A DNA stretch of 64,000 bases from Nocardiopsis sinuspersici (lineage in GTDB: Bacteria > Actinomycetota > Actinomycetes > Streptosporangiales > Streptosporangiaceae), in assembly GCA_008638415.1 (NCBI GenBank), contig VWVT01000020.1:41775-105774 (forward strand). The letters run 5' to 3'. Below the pieces are notes generated by a model, which had not been told where the DNA came from, made no database searches, and saw only the letters and a program-made list of their open reading frames with translations. This document shows, piece by piece, positions 24,644 through 33,310 of the stretch. Each line of letters begins with the position of its first letter. Within the stretch, counting starts at the first letter, position 1. Made by a program: the position numbers and the translations under genes.

Positions 24644-26017
24644 GCTGACCCTGGTCCACAACCCAGGGGACGAACCCCTGCCCGGCATTCACGACCAGCG
24701 CACGAGCGCTCCTCCAGACGACCTCACCTACCTGGTCATCCGCCCCACCCCTCAGGCCACCGGCGCCCGCTCCCTGATCCGCGACACGATGCGCGCCCTG
24801 GGAAAAGACCCCCACACCCTGCCCGCCGGCGCCCACCGTGACCTGTGGCGGCTGGTGTGGGCCTGGATGCGCGCCCACGGCGTGCGCCACGTCGTCGTGG
24901 ACCGCGCCCACCTGCTCACCGGCGAACAGATCCGGGCCCTGGTCGAGCTGGACTATGACCTCATGCTGATCTGGAGCGCCTCCCGGGCGCCCCGCTCCCT
25001 GCCTCTGGGGCAGGGGCGGCAGATGCGCGTCCTGGGCACCTACGCCTTCGCCATGACCCTGGGCTCCTTCCTGAGCCACAGCCCCGAGCCCGCCGCTCAC
25101 CACCCCACGCTGGACGTCCCCGACCTACCCCAGGTCGACTTCCCCCGCTTCCGCGCCGCCTGCCGCGACCGGCTCGCCCCCGCTGCCTTCGCCCGCGTGG
25201 ACCAGGTCTACCGCGCCGCCCACGCCCACACGCTGGAGTGGGAGCGCACCGTCCGAGGCACCGGCGACTTCCACACCCTGCTCACCGCGCACCTGCGCGA
25301 CGACCTCGTCGGCGACCTGGTCGATTCCCGGCTCGTCCTGGTCCGGGTGCGGGCCACCCAGGCCGCCCTGTTGCGCGCCGGGTGGCTGCTGCGCTGGAAC
25401 ACCACCCGGCTGGGCCCCGACCCCGCCGCCGCGCTGCGCGCCCACCTGGGCCGATTCCACGCCCGCAGGCTCTACCGCCACCACCGCACCGACCACGTCG
25501 CGGCCACCGTCCTGGCCCTGCACCTGGACCAGCCCCCGCGGTTCTTCGACACCCTCACCTGCCAGGACGTGGACTTCACCGGAGCCCTGCGGTGGCGGCA
25601 CACCCCCACGGTCCCCAACTACCCGCCGCGCTACTCCGCCCGCCCTCGCCGCGCTCCCCGCTTCCCGAGCCGCTGCGCGAGTACAACAGCACCGAGTACG
25701 CCGAACTCACCAGCCCCGTGCGCCTGCCCGAGCACACCCGCCTGTTCCTGGCCGCCCATCGGGCCCACCGCCACCTCCAGGGAGCCATCGACACCGACCC
25801 GTTCTTCGTCCACCCCGACTGCGTCAGCTACCCCCGGCACAGGAACCCCATCCCGGTCCTGCTGGCCGGGGTACGCGCGCTCTGCCGCGACGTGGGGGCC
25901 GACCGACCCTGGCTGCGCACCGTGCGAGACCACCACGGCGCCGTCGCGCCCCGCCTGGGCGGGTGGATGCGCAACCGCGGCCTGTCCCTGACCCGCCTGA
26001 CCACGGGGCAGGGATGA
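24636..26017 (+). pseudogene. Frameshifted transposition gene, degenerate ATPase-like
   Basis: Starts with ATG inside tniB and would encode about 460 residues, but the frame changes near 25640-25670 (between NYPPRYSA and PEPLREYNSTEY). A one-base gain or two-base loss is needed to join the halves. Residues about 85-120 (RHVVVDRAHLLTGEQ...DYDLMLIWSASR) parallel the Walker B region of tniB but no P-loop is present. The rest is helical and unassigned; it occupies the slot of TniQ. Sequencing error, real inactivation and programmed shift are all possible. Confidence 0.6.
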
Positions 26018-26742
26018 ACACGCTGCTGATGCGCCAGCGCATGGCCCAGTGCGGCGCGACCCTGACCGAGATCGCCGACCTGCTGGGCGTGCACCCCCAC
26101 CACCTGGACGACGACTCCCTGAGCCGTCTGCCGGAGTTGCCCACGCGGGCGCTCATCGAACTCGCCCGCTTGTTGGACCTGCACCCCGCCGACCTCGTTC
26201 CCGGCCTGGAGCCAGTGCTCTCCCACACCCGCCAAGGCGCCAGGCCCGAGCAGGACCCCGCCGTCGGCGAGGACGCACGGGTGGTGCTGGCCGCGTTGGT
26301 CCACGCCGGGGCGCCGTTGCACACCCACACGCTGTGCCAGGCGCTCGACTGGCCCCAGGACCGGCTCCGGGCCGCGCTCGACCACCTCCAGGACCGCCCC
26401 GAGGCGGCCGGGCCGCTGGCGCTACGCCGCACCGGAGCGCACACCTACGTGCTGGGGGCGCGGATGGACGTGCTCACCGGCCAACAACGGGCCGCGCTCA
26501 CGAGCGCCGCCGGGCGGGTGCACCCGATCGGTGTGCAGGAGGCCGCGGTGCTCGCCGCGCTGCTGGGGTTCGGTCCGGCGCCGCGCGGCGCCGACTGGAG
26601 CGCGGGCGCCGAGGGCCTGGCCGACGCCGGACTGACGGCCGTCACCGTCGAGGGGGAGCTCGCCGTCGACCCGGCCGTCCGGTTCAGCCTCCTCCCCGAG
26701 CACGCACCGTCAGCACAGGAGGAGACGGAGGACGAGTACTGA
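26014..26742 (+). CDS. HTH protein of the transposition operon
   Basis: A 242-residue protein, ATG overlapping the preceding stop (ATGA). Residues 8-60 form an XRE-like HTH (CGATLTEIADLLGVHPHHLD). The C-terminal half looks like a winged-helix repeat (LHTHTLCQALDWPQDRLRAA, then MDVLTGQQRAALTSAAG). It ends only five bases before, and overlaps, the innermost right-end repeat. A decayed copy lies at 14397-14613 next to another right end. A role in target choice or operon control is inference. Confidence 0.65.
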   Translation: MNTLLMRQRMAQCGATLTEIADLLGVHPHHLDDDSLSRLPELPTRALIELARLLDLHPADLVPGLEPVLSHTRQGARPEQDPAVGEDARVVLAALVHAGAPLHTHTLCQALDWPQDRLRAALDHLQDRPEAAGPLALRRTGAHTYVLGARMDVLTGQQRAALTSAAGRVHPIGVQEAAVLAALLGFGPAPRGADWSAGAEGLADAGLTAVTVEGELAVDPAVRFSLLPEHAPSAQEETEDEY

Positions 26743-26810
26743 CATCCCCATGCTCGTTGCTCACTGACGTGTTCGTGCTCGATCCACTGACATCCCCGTG
26801 CTCGTCAACA
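26738..26810. mobile_element. Transposon right end with three direct repeats (end C)
   Basis: Three 19-base repeats at 26738, 26763 and 26786: ACTGACATCCCCATGCTCG, ACTGACGTGTTCGTGCTCG and ACTGACATCCCCGTGCTCG. The last is followed by TCAACA, which I take as the terminus. Spacing is 25 and 23 bases, like the roughly 22-bp transposase sites of Tn7-family ends. Confidence 0.7.
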
Positions 26811-26871
26811 GGTGGGCCGGGGTTGTCTGGAGGTGACTCCTCTGAGAAAATCTGGGTCTGGGTGAGCCTTG

Positions 26872-26903
26872 GTATCTCTACGAGATACGGCGGCACGGCC
26901 GCC
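26872..26903. other. Candidate oriT or relaxase operator
   Basis: Two short perfect hairpins in tandem, GTATCTC-TAC-GAGATAC and GGCGGC-ACG-GCCGCC, lie 28-59 bases upstream of the relaxase start. MobF relaxases usually nick beside inverted repeats close to their gene. Position and shape are the only evidence. Confidence 0.45.
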
Positions 26904-26930
26904 GAAAAACCGACCCGGGAGGAGGGGAAG

Positions 26931-29900
26931 ATGTCCGCGATCGTCGACATCGGCCCCGGCACCCGCGTCGGTATCGAGAACGAACAGGTCGACTACCGGC
27001 TGGCGGAGGCGTGCGGGGAGAAGCACGCCCACGACGCCGCCCTGGACTACCGGCTGAACCGCCCCCGCGGCCAGTACGGGGTGGAGCGGATCGGGCGCGG
27101 CTGGGACGCCGAGTTCGACCGCCGGCCCGGCACCACCCTGGACAGCCAGGCCGAGGTGGACGAGGTCCGCGCGATCATGGCGGGCATCCACCCGCAGACC
27201 GGCCAGGTGCTCCTCAAGCCGAAGCTGGCCGTGGCCCCCGCCGCCAAGCTCGGTGGCCGCGAGTTCGTGGAGGCCGTACACGAGGCCGCCAGCCGCAGCG
27301 GCATCACCGTCGAGCAGATGCTCGCCCACGACGAGAAGGCGGCCGAGCGCTTCGCCCGCCTGGAGCGGGTCCTGGCCCGGCGCGGGCAGACCCACCGCGC
27401 TCCCGTCGCAGACCTGGAGCAGGTCGCCGCCGCAGCCGGGGTGGCCATGGAGGAGGTCTATGACGCCGAGGAGCTGGCCAAGGCCCGCGCCCACGCCGAC
27501 GACCGGGTAGAGGTCGGTTGCAAGGGCCGCGACCTGGTCCTGACCCGTCCCCGCACCCCCGACGCTCTGGGCGGCCTCTTGCCCGAGGAGATGGCGCTGC
27601 GGATGGACGAGCTGTGGATGGACAGCGTCCGCCGGGGTGCGCGGTTGCTCGAGGACTGGTGCGCTTACGGGATGGCCGGCCACCACGGCGACGGCCAGCG
27701 CGCCCGCAGGGTGGACACCACCGGTTGGGCGGCCACCATCACCTGGCACCGCACCACCCGCTCCATCGACGGCGGTATCGGCGACCCGCACTTCCACGCC
27801 CACGTCATGGTTCCCAACCTCGTGCGCTGCGAAGACGGCAAGTGGCGGGCGGTGGCCAACGGCGGCCGCGACCTGTACCGGCACTGCCAGGCCATCAGCG
27901 AGCTGGTCCTGGCCCTGTACCGGCACGAGGTGAGCGCCGAGTACGGCATCGGCTGGGAGTGGCGCGAGAAGACCCGCCAGTGGGAGATGAAGGGCTTCCC
28001 CGAGGACCTGCGCCGCCTGTACTGCCGCCGCTCGGCCCAGATCGAGGCCGAGGTCGGCGCCGAGGCCACACCGGGGCAGCGCCGCGCCGCAGGCAAGCGC
28101 ACCGCTGGGGCCAAGGTCCATTCCACCCGCGCTGAGGAGCGCGCGTTCTGGCGCCAGATGGCCGAGCAGGGCGGGTTCAACGTCGACCAGGTCATCCGTG
28201 ACGTGCTCGGCTACGAGCCGCCCGAGGACGGGCTGGGGCCCGCGGGCACCCCGCCGCCGGACGAGCCCGATCTGGACCAGGTGTGCGCGCGGGTGTGGGA
28301 TCCCGAGACCGGCGCCACCTCCTCGGAGAAGACGGCCTCGGAGGCGCAGCTCCTGGCGCGCGTGGCCCGGGCCTGCCCCACCGGGCTGTCCGACGCCGAG
28401 GCGCTGCGCACCCTCACTGACCGGGTGCTGGCCTCTGACCACGCGGTCGCCCTGCCCCACGCCGAGGGCGGGCCGCTGCGGCACACCCGCCGGTACACCT
28501 CCTCGGTGATCGTCAAGGCTGAGCGCACCATCGTGGCCTCGGCCACCGAGCGCCTGGCCGAGGGCGTGGCCACGGTGCCCGCCCACCAGGTCCAGGAGGC
28601 CATCGAAGCGTTCACGGCCGACCGTGGCCACGGCCTGGACGAGGAGCAGGACGCGCTGGTGCGCCGCCTGGCCGGCGCCGGCCACGGCGTGGAGGCCGTC
28701 GTCGGCATCGCCGGGAGCGGCAAGACCACGGTGATGGACGCCGCGCACCGCGCCTGGGCGGCGGCTGGCCTGTCCGTGCACGGCGCGGCCACCGCGGCGG
28801 TGGCCGCGGCGAAGCTGCGCGCCGAGTCCGGGATGACCTCGAGCACCGTGGCCGCTCAGGAGGAGCGCATCGCCCACGGCTCGGGCCTGGAGGGCGTGGA
28901 CGTCCTCGTTGTGGACGAGGCGGCCATGCTCAACGACTTGGCTTTGGCTGACCTAGTGGTCGAGGCCGGGCGCACCGGCACCAAGCTCGTCATGGTCGGT
29001 GACCCCAAGCAGTTCCGCGCGATCGGCCCCGGCGGGGCGTTCAAGCGCGTCCACAAGCTGGTGGGCGGGCTCACCCTCACCCAGAACCGCCGCCAGAAGG
29101 ACCCCGTCGAGAGGGCCGCCCTGCGGATCTGGCGCGAGGGCGAGCACGCCACCACCCTGGCCATGTGGGCCGAGACCGGCCGCGTGGTGGCCACCGACAC
29201 CCTGGCCGAGACCTACGCGGCCATGGTCGCCGCTTGGTGGACCGACCGGGCCGCCTACGCGAACGTCCACGACGCCCTGGACGGCGTGCTCATGCTCGCG
29301 GCCACTAACGACCAGGTTGACGCCCTCAACGAGCGCGCCAGGGTCGTGGCCCGCCAGGACGGCCACCTCGAGGGCGCCGACGTCGAGTTCTGGTTGTCGC
29401 GCGGCGACCGGCTGGACCTGGCCGTCGGCGACCTGGTCCGGGTCCGCAAGAACGACTACCGCCAGGGCGAGGAGGACGTCCTCAACGGCTACCGCGGCCG
29501 CATCCTGGAAGTCAACGCCCGCCGCGGCGCGCTCGTGGAATGGCGCCAGGGCTCCAAGACCACACCGTCGTGGATCCGCCCGGAGCAGATCGCCGACGGC
29601 GGCCTGACCCACGCCTACGCGCTCACGATCGCCGCCGCCCAGGGCCTGACCGTGGACACCTGCCACACCCTGGGCCTGGGAGCCGACGCCCATGCCGCCT
29701 ACCCGGCGATGAGCCGGGTCAAGAAGCGCAGCACCCTGTACCTGCCCGCGGCCGAACTCGAGTCCGAGGAGGTGCACCGCCAGCTCGGCGAGGCCCGCAC
29801 CGGCGAAGAGCGCCTGGACCGGGTGATCACCGCCTACCATGCCACCCTGGTGGACGAGGACCAGGGCATGGTCACCGACCAGCTCGACGGGCGCTCCCCG

Positions 29901-30383
29901 CAAGACGCCGCTCCCACGCCGGTGGTGCGTCTGACCCTGGAGCAGGCCCACGCCGGCCGGGGCCCCACCGCGGCCGAAGCCGCCCCGCGCATCGAGGAGC
30001 TGCGCCGGGAGCTAGCCGCCGCCCAGGAGCGGGTGGAGGCCGCCCACACCGACCTCGTCCAGGCCGCCGCGCAGACGCCGCGGCGGTGGGGACGCCACTC
30101 GGCCGAACGGCGCGTGGACGACCTGCAGGAGGTCCTGGACCGGGCGCGCACCCACCACCAGGACCTGGCCTGCCAGCTCCAGCAGGTCAAGGCCGAGGCC
30201 GTGGCCGCCGACGTGGCCATCGCCCGCCGCTCGGCCGCCGCACCCCGGCGCCCGGTGGTCCGGCCGCGCGGTGGAACTCCGCTGGATCCCGCCGTGCAGG
30301 GGGCACCCGGGCAGCACCCCGCGCAGACCGCCCCGCCGGTTGCGGCGGAGCGGTCAGTGCGGCGGCCGCGGCACGGAGGCTGA
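26931..30383 (+). CDS. MobF relaxase-helicase (TraA/TrwC type)
   Basis: A 1150-residue protein starting at ATG after GGAGGAGGGG. The N-terminal relaxase domain contains the metal-binding triad DPHFHAHVMV near 286. A RecD-like helicase follows, with Walker A GIAGSGKTT near 591, VLVVDEAAML near 660, GDPKQFRAIG and a C-terminal LTHAYALTIAAAQGLT motif. It should nick oriT, stay bound to the 5' end and unwind the strand for transfer via the coupling protein at 494-2281. The tail is coiled-coil and basic. The start is fixed by the SD; the open frame further upstream belongs to the transposon. Confidence 0.85.
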   Translation: MSAIVDIGPGTRVGIENEQVDYRLAEACGEKHAHDAALDYRLNRPRGQYGVERIGRGWDAEFDRRPGTTLDSQAEVDEVRAIMAGIHPQTGQVLLKPKLAVAPAAKLGGREFVEAVHEAASRSGITVEQMLAHDEKAAERFARLERVLARRGQTHRAPVADLEQVAAAAGVAMEEVYDAEELAKARAHADDRVEVGCKGRDLVLTRPRTPDALGGLLPEEMALRMDELWMDSVRRGARLLEDWCAYGMAGHHGDGQRARRVDTTGWAATITWHRTTRSIDGGIGDPHFHAHVMVPNLVRCEDGKWRAVANGGRDLYRHCQAISELVLALYRHEVSAEYGIGWEWREKTRQWEMKGFPEDLRRLYCRRSAQIEAEVGAEATPGQRRAAGKRTAGAKVHSTRAEERAFWRQMAEQGGFNVDQVIRDVLGYEPPEDGLGPAGTPPPDEPDLDQVCARVWDPETGATSSEKTASEAQLLARVARACPTGLSDAEALRTLTDRVLASDHAVALPHAEGGPLRHTRRYTSSVIVKAERTIVASATERLAEGVATVPAHQVQEAIEAFTADRGHGLDEEQDALVRRLAGAGHGVEAVVGIAGSGKTTVMDAAHRAWAAAGLSVHGAATAAVAAAKLRAESGMTSSTVAAQEERIAHGSGLEGVDVLVVDEAAMLNDLALADLVVEAGRTGTKLVMVGDPKQFRAIGPGGAFKRVHKLVGGLTLTQNRRQKDPVERAALRIWREGEHATTLAMWAETGRVVATDTLAETYAAMVAAWWTDRAAYANVHDALDGVLMLAATNDQVDALNERARVVARQDGHLEGADVEFWLSRGDRLDLAVGDLVRVRKNDYRQGEEDVLNGYRGRILEVNARRGALVEWRQGSKTTPSWIRPEQIADGGLTHAYALTIAAAQGLTVDTCHTLGLGADAHAAYPAMSRVKKRSTLYLPAAELESEEVHRQLGEARTGEERLDRVITAYHATLVDEDQGMVTDQLDGRSPQDAAPTPVVRLTLEQAHAGRGPTAAEAAPRIEELRRELAAAQERVEAAHTDLVQAAAQTPRRWGRHSAERRVDDLQEVLDRARTHHQDLACQLQQVKAEAVAADVAIARRSAAAPRRPVVRPRGGTPLDPAVQGAPGQHPAQTAPPVAAERSVRRPRHGG

Positions 30384-30401
30384 CACTTCTCGTTCTCGGG
30401 A

Positions 30402-31319
30402 TCAGCAGAAGATCCCCAGGCCGAGTCGATCGCGTTCGTCCCCTCCCCGGACCTGGTAGACGCCGGGCTGGATCTCCCTGGACAGCGCACGGAGTCTCAC
30501 AGCGATGTCGTGCGGCCAGCAGGTCTCCCGTGTCCACACGACTCCGGCCAAGTTCGCCAGGTCCTCATGTTCAAGGGCGAGATGGGACAGATCTGCCCCG
30601 GAGACGTCCAGGATGGCCGCGTCCTTGCTGCGAGCCAGCGCAAGGCCACGAGCAACATCGAGAGCTTTCCCAAGGACACGTCGGAGATCGACAGCCCCGG
30701 AGAGGGCGTTCGCGAGCGCACGGGCGTGGCCCCGGGCCCGCTTGGACCCGCCGGCGCGGGGGCTGTTGCACCCGAGGTCGAACAGCGCAAAAGAGAGATC
30801 ACGACTGTGAGCGGCTGCCTCGGACAGATGACTGCTGAACTCGCTGCAAAGAGCAGCAATAGGGGGATCGAAAGCGAGAACGCCAGTGAGCTGGCGGATG
30901 AGTGTGCTGGCGCCCTCGAAGTTCTCGGTGGAATCCCGTGTGAGGTAGCAGGCGAAATGGAGGGAGCGCTCATGGTCAGAGCCCAACCATTTGGTCTTGT
31001 CGAGGGTGCGGGCGAGGAATGTCGCCCGGTCAGAGTCGATGAGGGCATCGAGGCTTCCCACAGCTTGGATCGCTGCGGTGAGGAGGCGGGCGCGGTGGCG
31101 CTGCATGATCGCCTCGACCGCGATGTCGCCGCGTAGCACCCGATCGGCGGGAACTTGCTCGTGTGTAGGGACGACCTCCTCCTGCGACATGATCGCCAGG
31201 AGAACGTTGGTAGGTGTCGTGGTGGCACTGACGTGGTCCAACAGCTCAGCGTCAGCGGCGGCCAGCGCGGCATCTAGCTGGTCGTCTGTCAGTTCTCGGT
31301 TCGTACCGAAGACACTCAT
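30402..31319 (-). CDS. Sigma-operon hypothetical protein, 305 aa
   Basis: ATGA overlap with the ECF sigma-factor stop puts it in the same operon. The protein is mainly helical (TPTNVLLAIMSQEEVV...). Its C-terminus reads LSHLALEHEDLANLAGVVWT, then REIQPGVYQVRGG, a combination I associate with uncharacterised Streptomyces proteins linked to sigma factors. No membrane anchor or metal site is seen. Modulation of the sigma factor is inferred from position only. Confidence 0.6.
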   Translation of the reverse strand: MSVFGTNRELTDDQLDAALAAADAELLDHVSATTTPTNVLLAIMSQEEVVPTHEQVPADRVLRGDIAVEAIMQRHRARLLTAAIQAVGSLDALIDSDRATFLARTLDKTKWLGSDHERSLHFACYLTRDSTENFEGASTLIRQLTGVLAFDPPIAALCSEFSSHLSEAAAHSRDLSFALFDLGCNSPRAGGSKRARGHARALANALSGAVDLRRVLGKALDVARGLALARSKDAAILDVSGADLSHLALEHEDLANLAGVVWTRETCWPHDIAVRLRALSREIQPGVYQVRGGDERDRLGLGIFC

Positions 31320-31891
31320 GGGTTTCCTCCTTCCTGCAGCGCGGCGGGGGCCAGCTCACGAGCCAGCCGCCGGCGGGCGCGTTTGAGCGCATCCCGGGCC
31401 TGTTGCGGTGTGAGCCCCAGATAGTTGGCCGCTTCGACCGAGGTGAAGCCGTCCATGCAGAAGGCGATCACAGCGCGGTCCGTCCTTTCCAAGCGATGGA
31501 TCACCTGCAGGACATGGAGCGTCTGCGCGGTTAGCTCCGCGTGGCCGGGGTGGCACTCCGGCCGCTCCGGGAGCGGTGTCTCAGGGGCAGTCAGCGGCCG
31601 TTTCCTCGGCCCGGGAGGGCGGCGGTACTTGTTCAGGGCGACCTGGCGAATCCACCCGTGAGGATTGTCGATCTTCTGTCCGGGAAAGTGGATCTGCCTC
31701 CATGCCTCCAAGAAGGCTTCCTGTGTCGCGTCCAAAGCGTCGTCCTTCGTGGCCCCGTAGCGAATTAGAAACCGGATGACCTGGTGGTACTGGTCATCGA
31801 TGAACCATAGGAAGGCCGCCCGAGCCGATTCGTCTCCCGTGCGGCTGCTGAGTTCACTGAGAGCATCGGTGTTGTGCTCATCGTGGGTCAT
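31316..31891 (-). CDS. ECF-type RNA polymerase sigma factor
   Basis: 191 residues with sigma-2 (QVIRFLIRYGATKDDALDAT, then EAFLEAW) and sigma-4 (FTSVEAANYLGLTPQQARDA) regions, joined by a basic linker. Start at ATG 31891, overlapping the stop of a small membrane-protein gene by 14 bases. Forms a three-gene minus-strand operon with 31878-32123 and 30402-31319. Confidence 0.85.
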   Translation of the reverse strand: MTHDEHNTDALSELSSRTGDESARAAFLWFIDDQYHQVIRFLIRYGATKDDALDATQEAFLEAWRQIHFPGQKIDNPHGWIRQVALNKYRRPPGPRKRPLTAPETPLPERPECHPGHAELTAQTLHVLQVIHRLERTDRAVIAFCMDGFTSVEAANYLGLTPQQARDALKRARRRLARELAPAALQEGGNP

Positions 31892-32123
31892 CGAGGCGCT
31901 CTCCCCGGCAGCCTTGCGCAGGGCCAGCGATATCGATCACCAATCCGCGGCTGCCGAAGTCGATGACCCGGCTGCCGGGCGGGAGACGGCGTACGTGGTC
32001 GCCTCGAACCTTTTCCCGAGCCTGGCGGCGGAGTCGGTGCTCTCTCAGCGCTAGGCCCATACACGTGCCGCCCATCCCCGCAACGGCGGCAACTACGGAG
32101 GCCACTATGGTCGGGTCCACTGC
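31878..32123 (-). CDS. Small transmembrane protein, 81 aa
   Basis: GTG start seven bases after AAGGGG; longer in-frame ATGs at 32144 and 32183 exist with poorer sites. The N-terminus is one membrane helix (DPTIVASVVAAVAGMGGTCM). A basic region follows (REHRLRRQAREKVRGDHVRR), then a small beta-rich tail (SRVIDFGSRGLVIDIAG). Leads the sigma-factor operon. Function unknown; a membrane sensor for the sigma factor is possible. Confidence 0.55.
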   Translation of the reverse strand, partial: AVDPTIVASVVAAVAGMGGTCMGLALREHRLRRQAREKVRGDHVRRLPPGSRVIDFGSRGLVIDIAGPAQGCRGERLDDPR

Positions 32124-32290
32124 CTCACCCCTTCTACTCATGCCCACCAGCAAGGCGTGATCTGGCGGCTCCGTTCTCTTCATCTTGGTAGTGGCCGAAC
32201 GCGGGGTCGATCGGGAGGCTACCCCTGAAGTTTTTGAAGAAGGTGGCCCGCGCTGCGCATTCGCAGGACAGGCCACCTCCGGGAGCCGGT

Positions 32291-32314
32291 CGGGCCAGGG
32301 GCGCTCCTGGCCCG
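32291..32314 (-). terminator. Hairpin terminator of SprT-like gene
   Basis: CGGGCCAGG and CCTGGCCCG pair around a short GC loop, 10 bases past the stop at 32324. A second GGTGGCC/GGCCACC stem lies just beyond. Confidence 0.6.
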
Positions 32315-32323
32315 CTGCGAAGG

Positions 32324-33202
32324 TCAGGCGGTGGGCCGCATGCGGCCGCCCCGACGCGGGCGCGGGGCGGTGGCCGGGTCCTCGACCACCGTGAACCTCT
32401 TCAGACACAGTCCGCACAGGATGGGGCCCGCGTCGAGCTGGGCCGGGGTGACCGAGAGCCTGCGCGGCTCGGCGCAGGAGCACTGGGTACTGAGGCGCGC
32501 CCCGGAGCGAGCCGGGGCCGGCTCGGGTTCGGGGTCCTCGCCCGGGCCGGGTGGGTCCAGCTCCACGCGGGTCGTCTCCCCCGGGTCCTCGCCCGGCACG
32601 ATCTCGGGCAGATCCGGTAGCTCCGGCAGATCGGGGAGTTCCCACCCCTCCAGCGGTTCGGCCAGGTAGGGCAGAGCCGCGGCGTCGAGTTCCTTGATCA
32701 GGTCGCGGTAGCGGTGCACCGTGGCCTCGGTGATGGTGCAGGCACTGAACCCGCGCTTCTTGTCCCGCTTCTTCGGGCGCTGCAGGCCCAGCTCCTGGGC
32801 CAACTTCAGGAACTCGCCGTTGTGGTACCGGTTGCCCTCGTCGCAGGTGTCGACGATCCTGCGCACCTTGGCCAGGGCGTGAGCCGCTTCGTGCAGCATC
32901 GTCTGCAGCAGTCGGTCTCCCCCGTCGTTGAGGAGTTCCCCCGCGATGAACAGCTCGGCGCGCGGCCGCCCATAGGCGTCGTGGCGCCAGCGGCCCGCCC
33001 AGTGGTGCCCCCACGTGATAGTGCCGGGCTCTGAGACCAGGTAGCCCGAACCGGTCACGACCGTCACCTCCGGCACCTCGGGGTGGTCGTTGCGGATCCG
33101 CTCCCAGGCCCGCTCCAGAACGGTGACGATGCCGCTCCCGGTCAGAGCCGTCGCAGGCGGGGAGTTGGTGTCCTGCTCAGCGGTGTCGGTAGTTGCGCTC
33201 AT
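32324..33202 (-). CDS. SprT-like zinc metalloprotease
   Basis: A 292-residue protein; ATG 33202 follows GAGGAAGGAACG. The catalytic motif HEAAH lies near residue 102 (LLQTMLHEAAHALAKVR). YHNGEFLKLAQELGL follows, as in SprT/Spartan-type peptidases. A Pro/Glu-rich linker leads to a C-terminal region with CSC and CGLC pairs that may bind zinc. SprT-like proteins on mobile elements may remove protein-DNA adducts; this role is inference. A 20-bp palindrome sits just upstream. Confidence 0.75.
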   Translation of the reverse strand: MSATTDTAEQDTNSPPATALTGSGIVTVLERAWERIRNDHPEVPEVTVVTGSGYLVSEPGTITWGHHWAGRWRHDAYGRPRAELFIAGELLNDGGDRLLQTMLHEAAHALAKVRRIVDTCDEGNRYHNGEFLKLAQELGLQRPKKRDKKRGFSACTITEATVHRYRDLIKELDAAALPYLAEPLEGWELPDLPELPDLPEIVPGEDPGETTRVELDPPGPGEDPEPEPAPARSGARLSTQCSCAEPRRLSVTPAQLDAGPILCGLCLKRFTVVEDPATAPRPRRGGRMRPTA

Positions 33203-33222
33203 CGTTCCTTCCTCGAGACGAA

Positions 33223-33242
33223 GTTCCCATGCACATGGGAAC
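33223..33242. promoter_or_regulatory. Palindrome GTTCCCATG-CA-CATGGGAAC
   Basis: Perfect nine-base arms, 20 bases upstream of the SprT-like start and downstream of the zeta gene. Probable operator for the protease gene. Confidence 0.55.
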
Positions 33243-33310
33243 ACAGTGGCGATGAGAAGAGCGGCTCGTCAGGGTGGCGAGCCGCCGGTGAATCAGGGCT
33301 TACGTGCAGG

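Larger units (their letters stand above)
16743..26810. mobile_element. Tn5053/Tn7-like transposon with defence cargo (unit III)
   Basis: Proposed limits are the TGTTGA end at 16743 and the TCAACA end at 26810. Both carry internal copies of a roughly 19-base motif, as in transposons whose TniA/TnsB transposase binds several sites at each end. The transposition operon (22296-26742) lies next to the right end; cargo fills 16.8-22.1 kb. Terminal TGT...ACA agrees with the Tn7/Tn5053 superfamily. No 5-bp duplication is visible, so the exact partner ends remain open. Confidence 0.5.
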
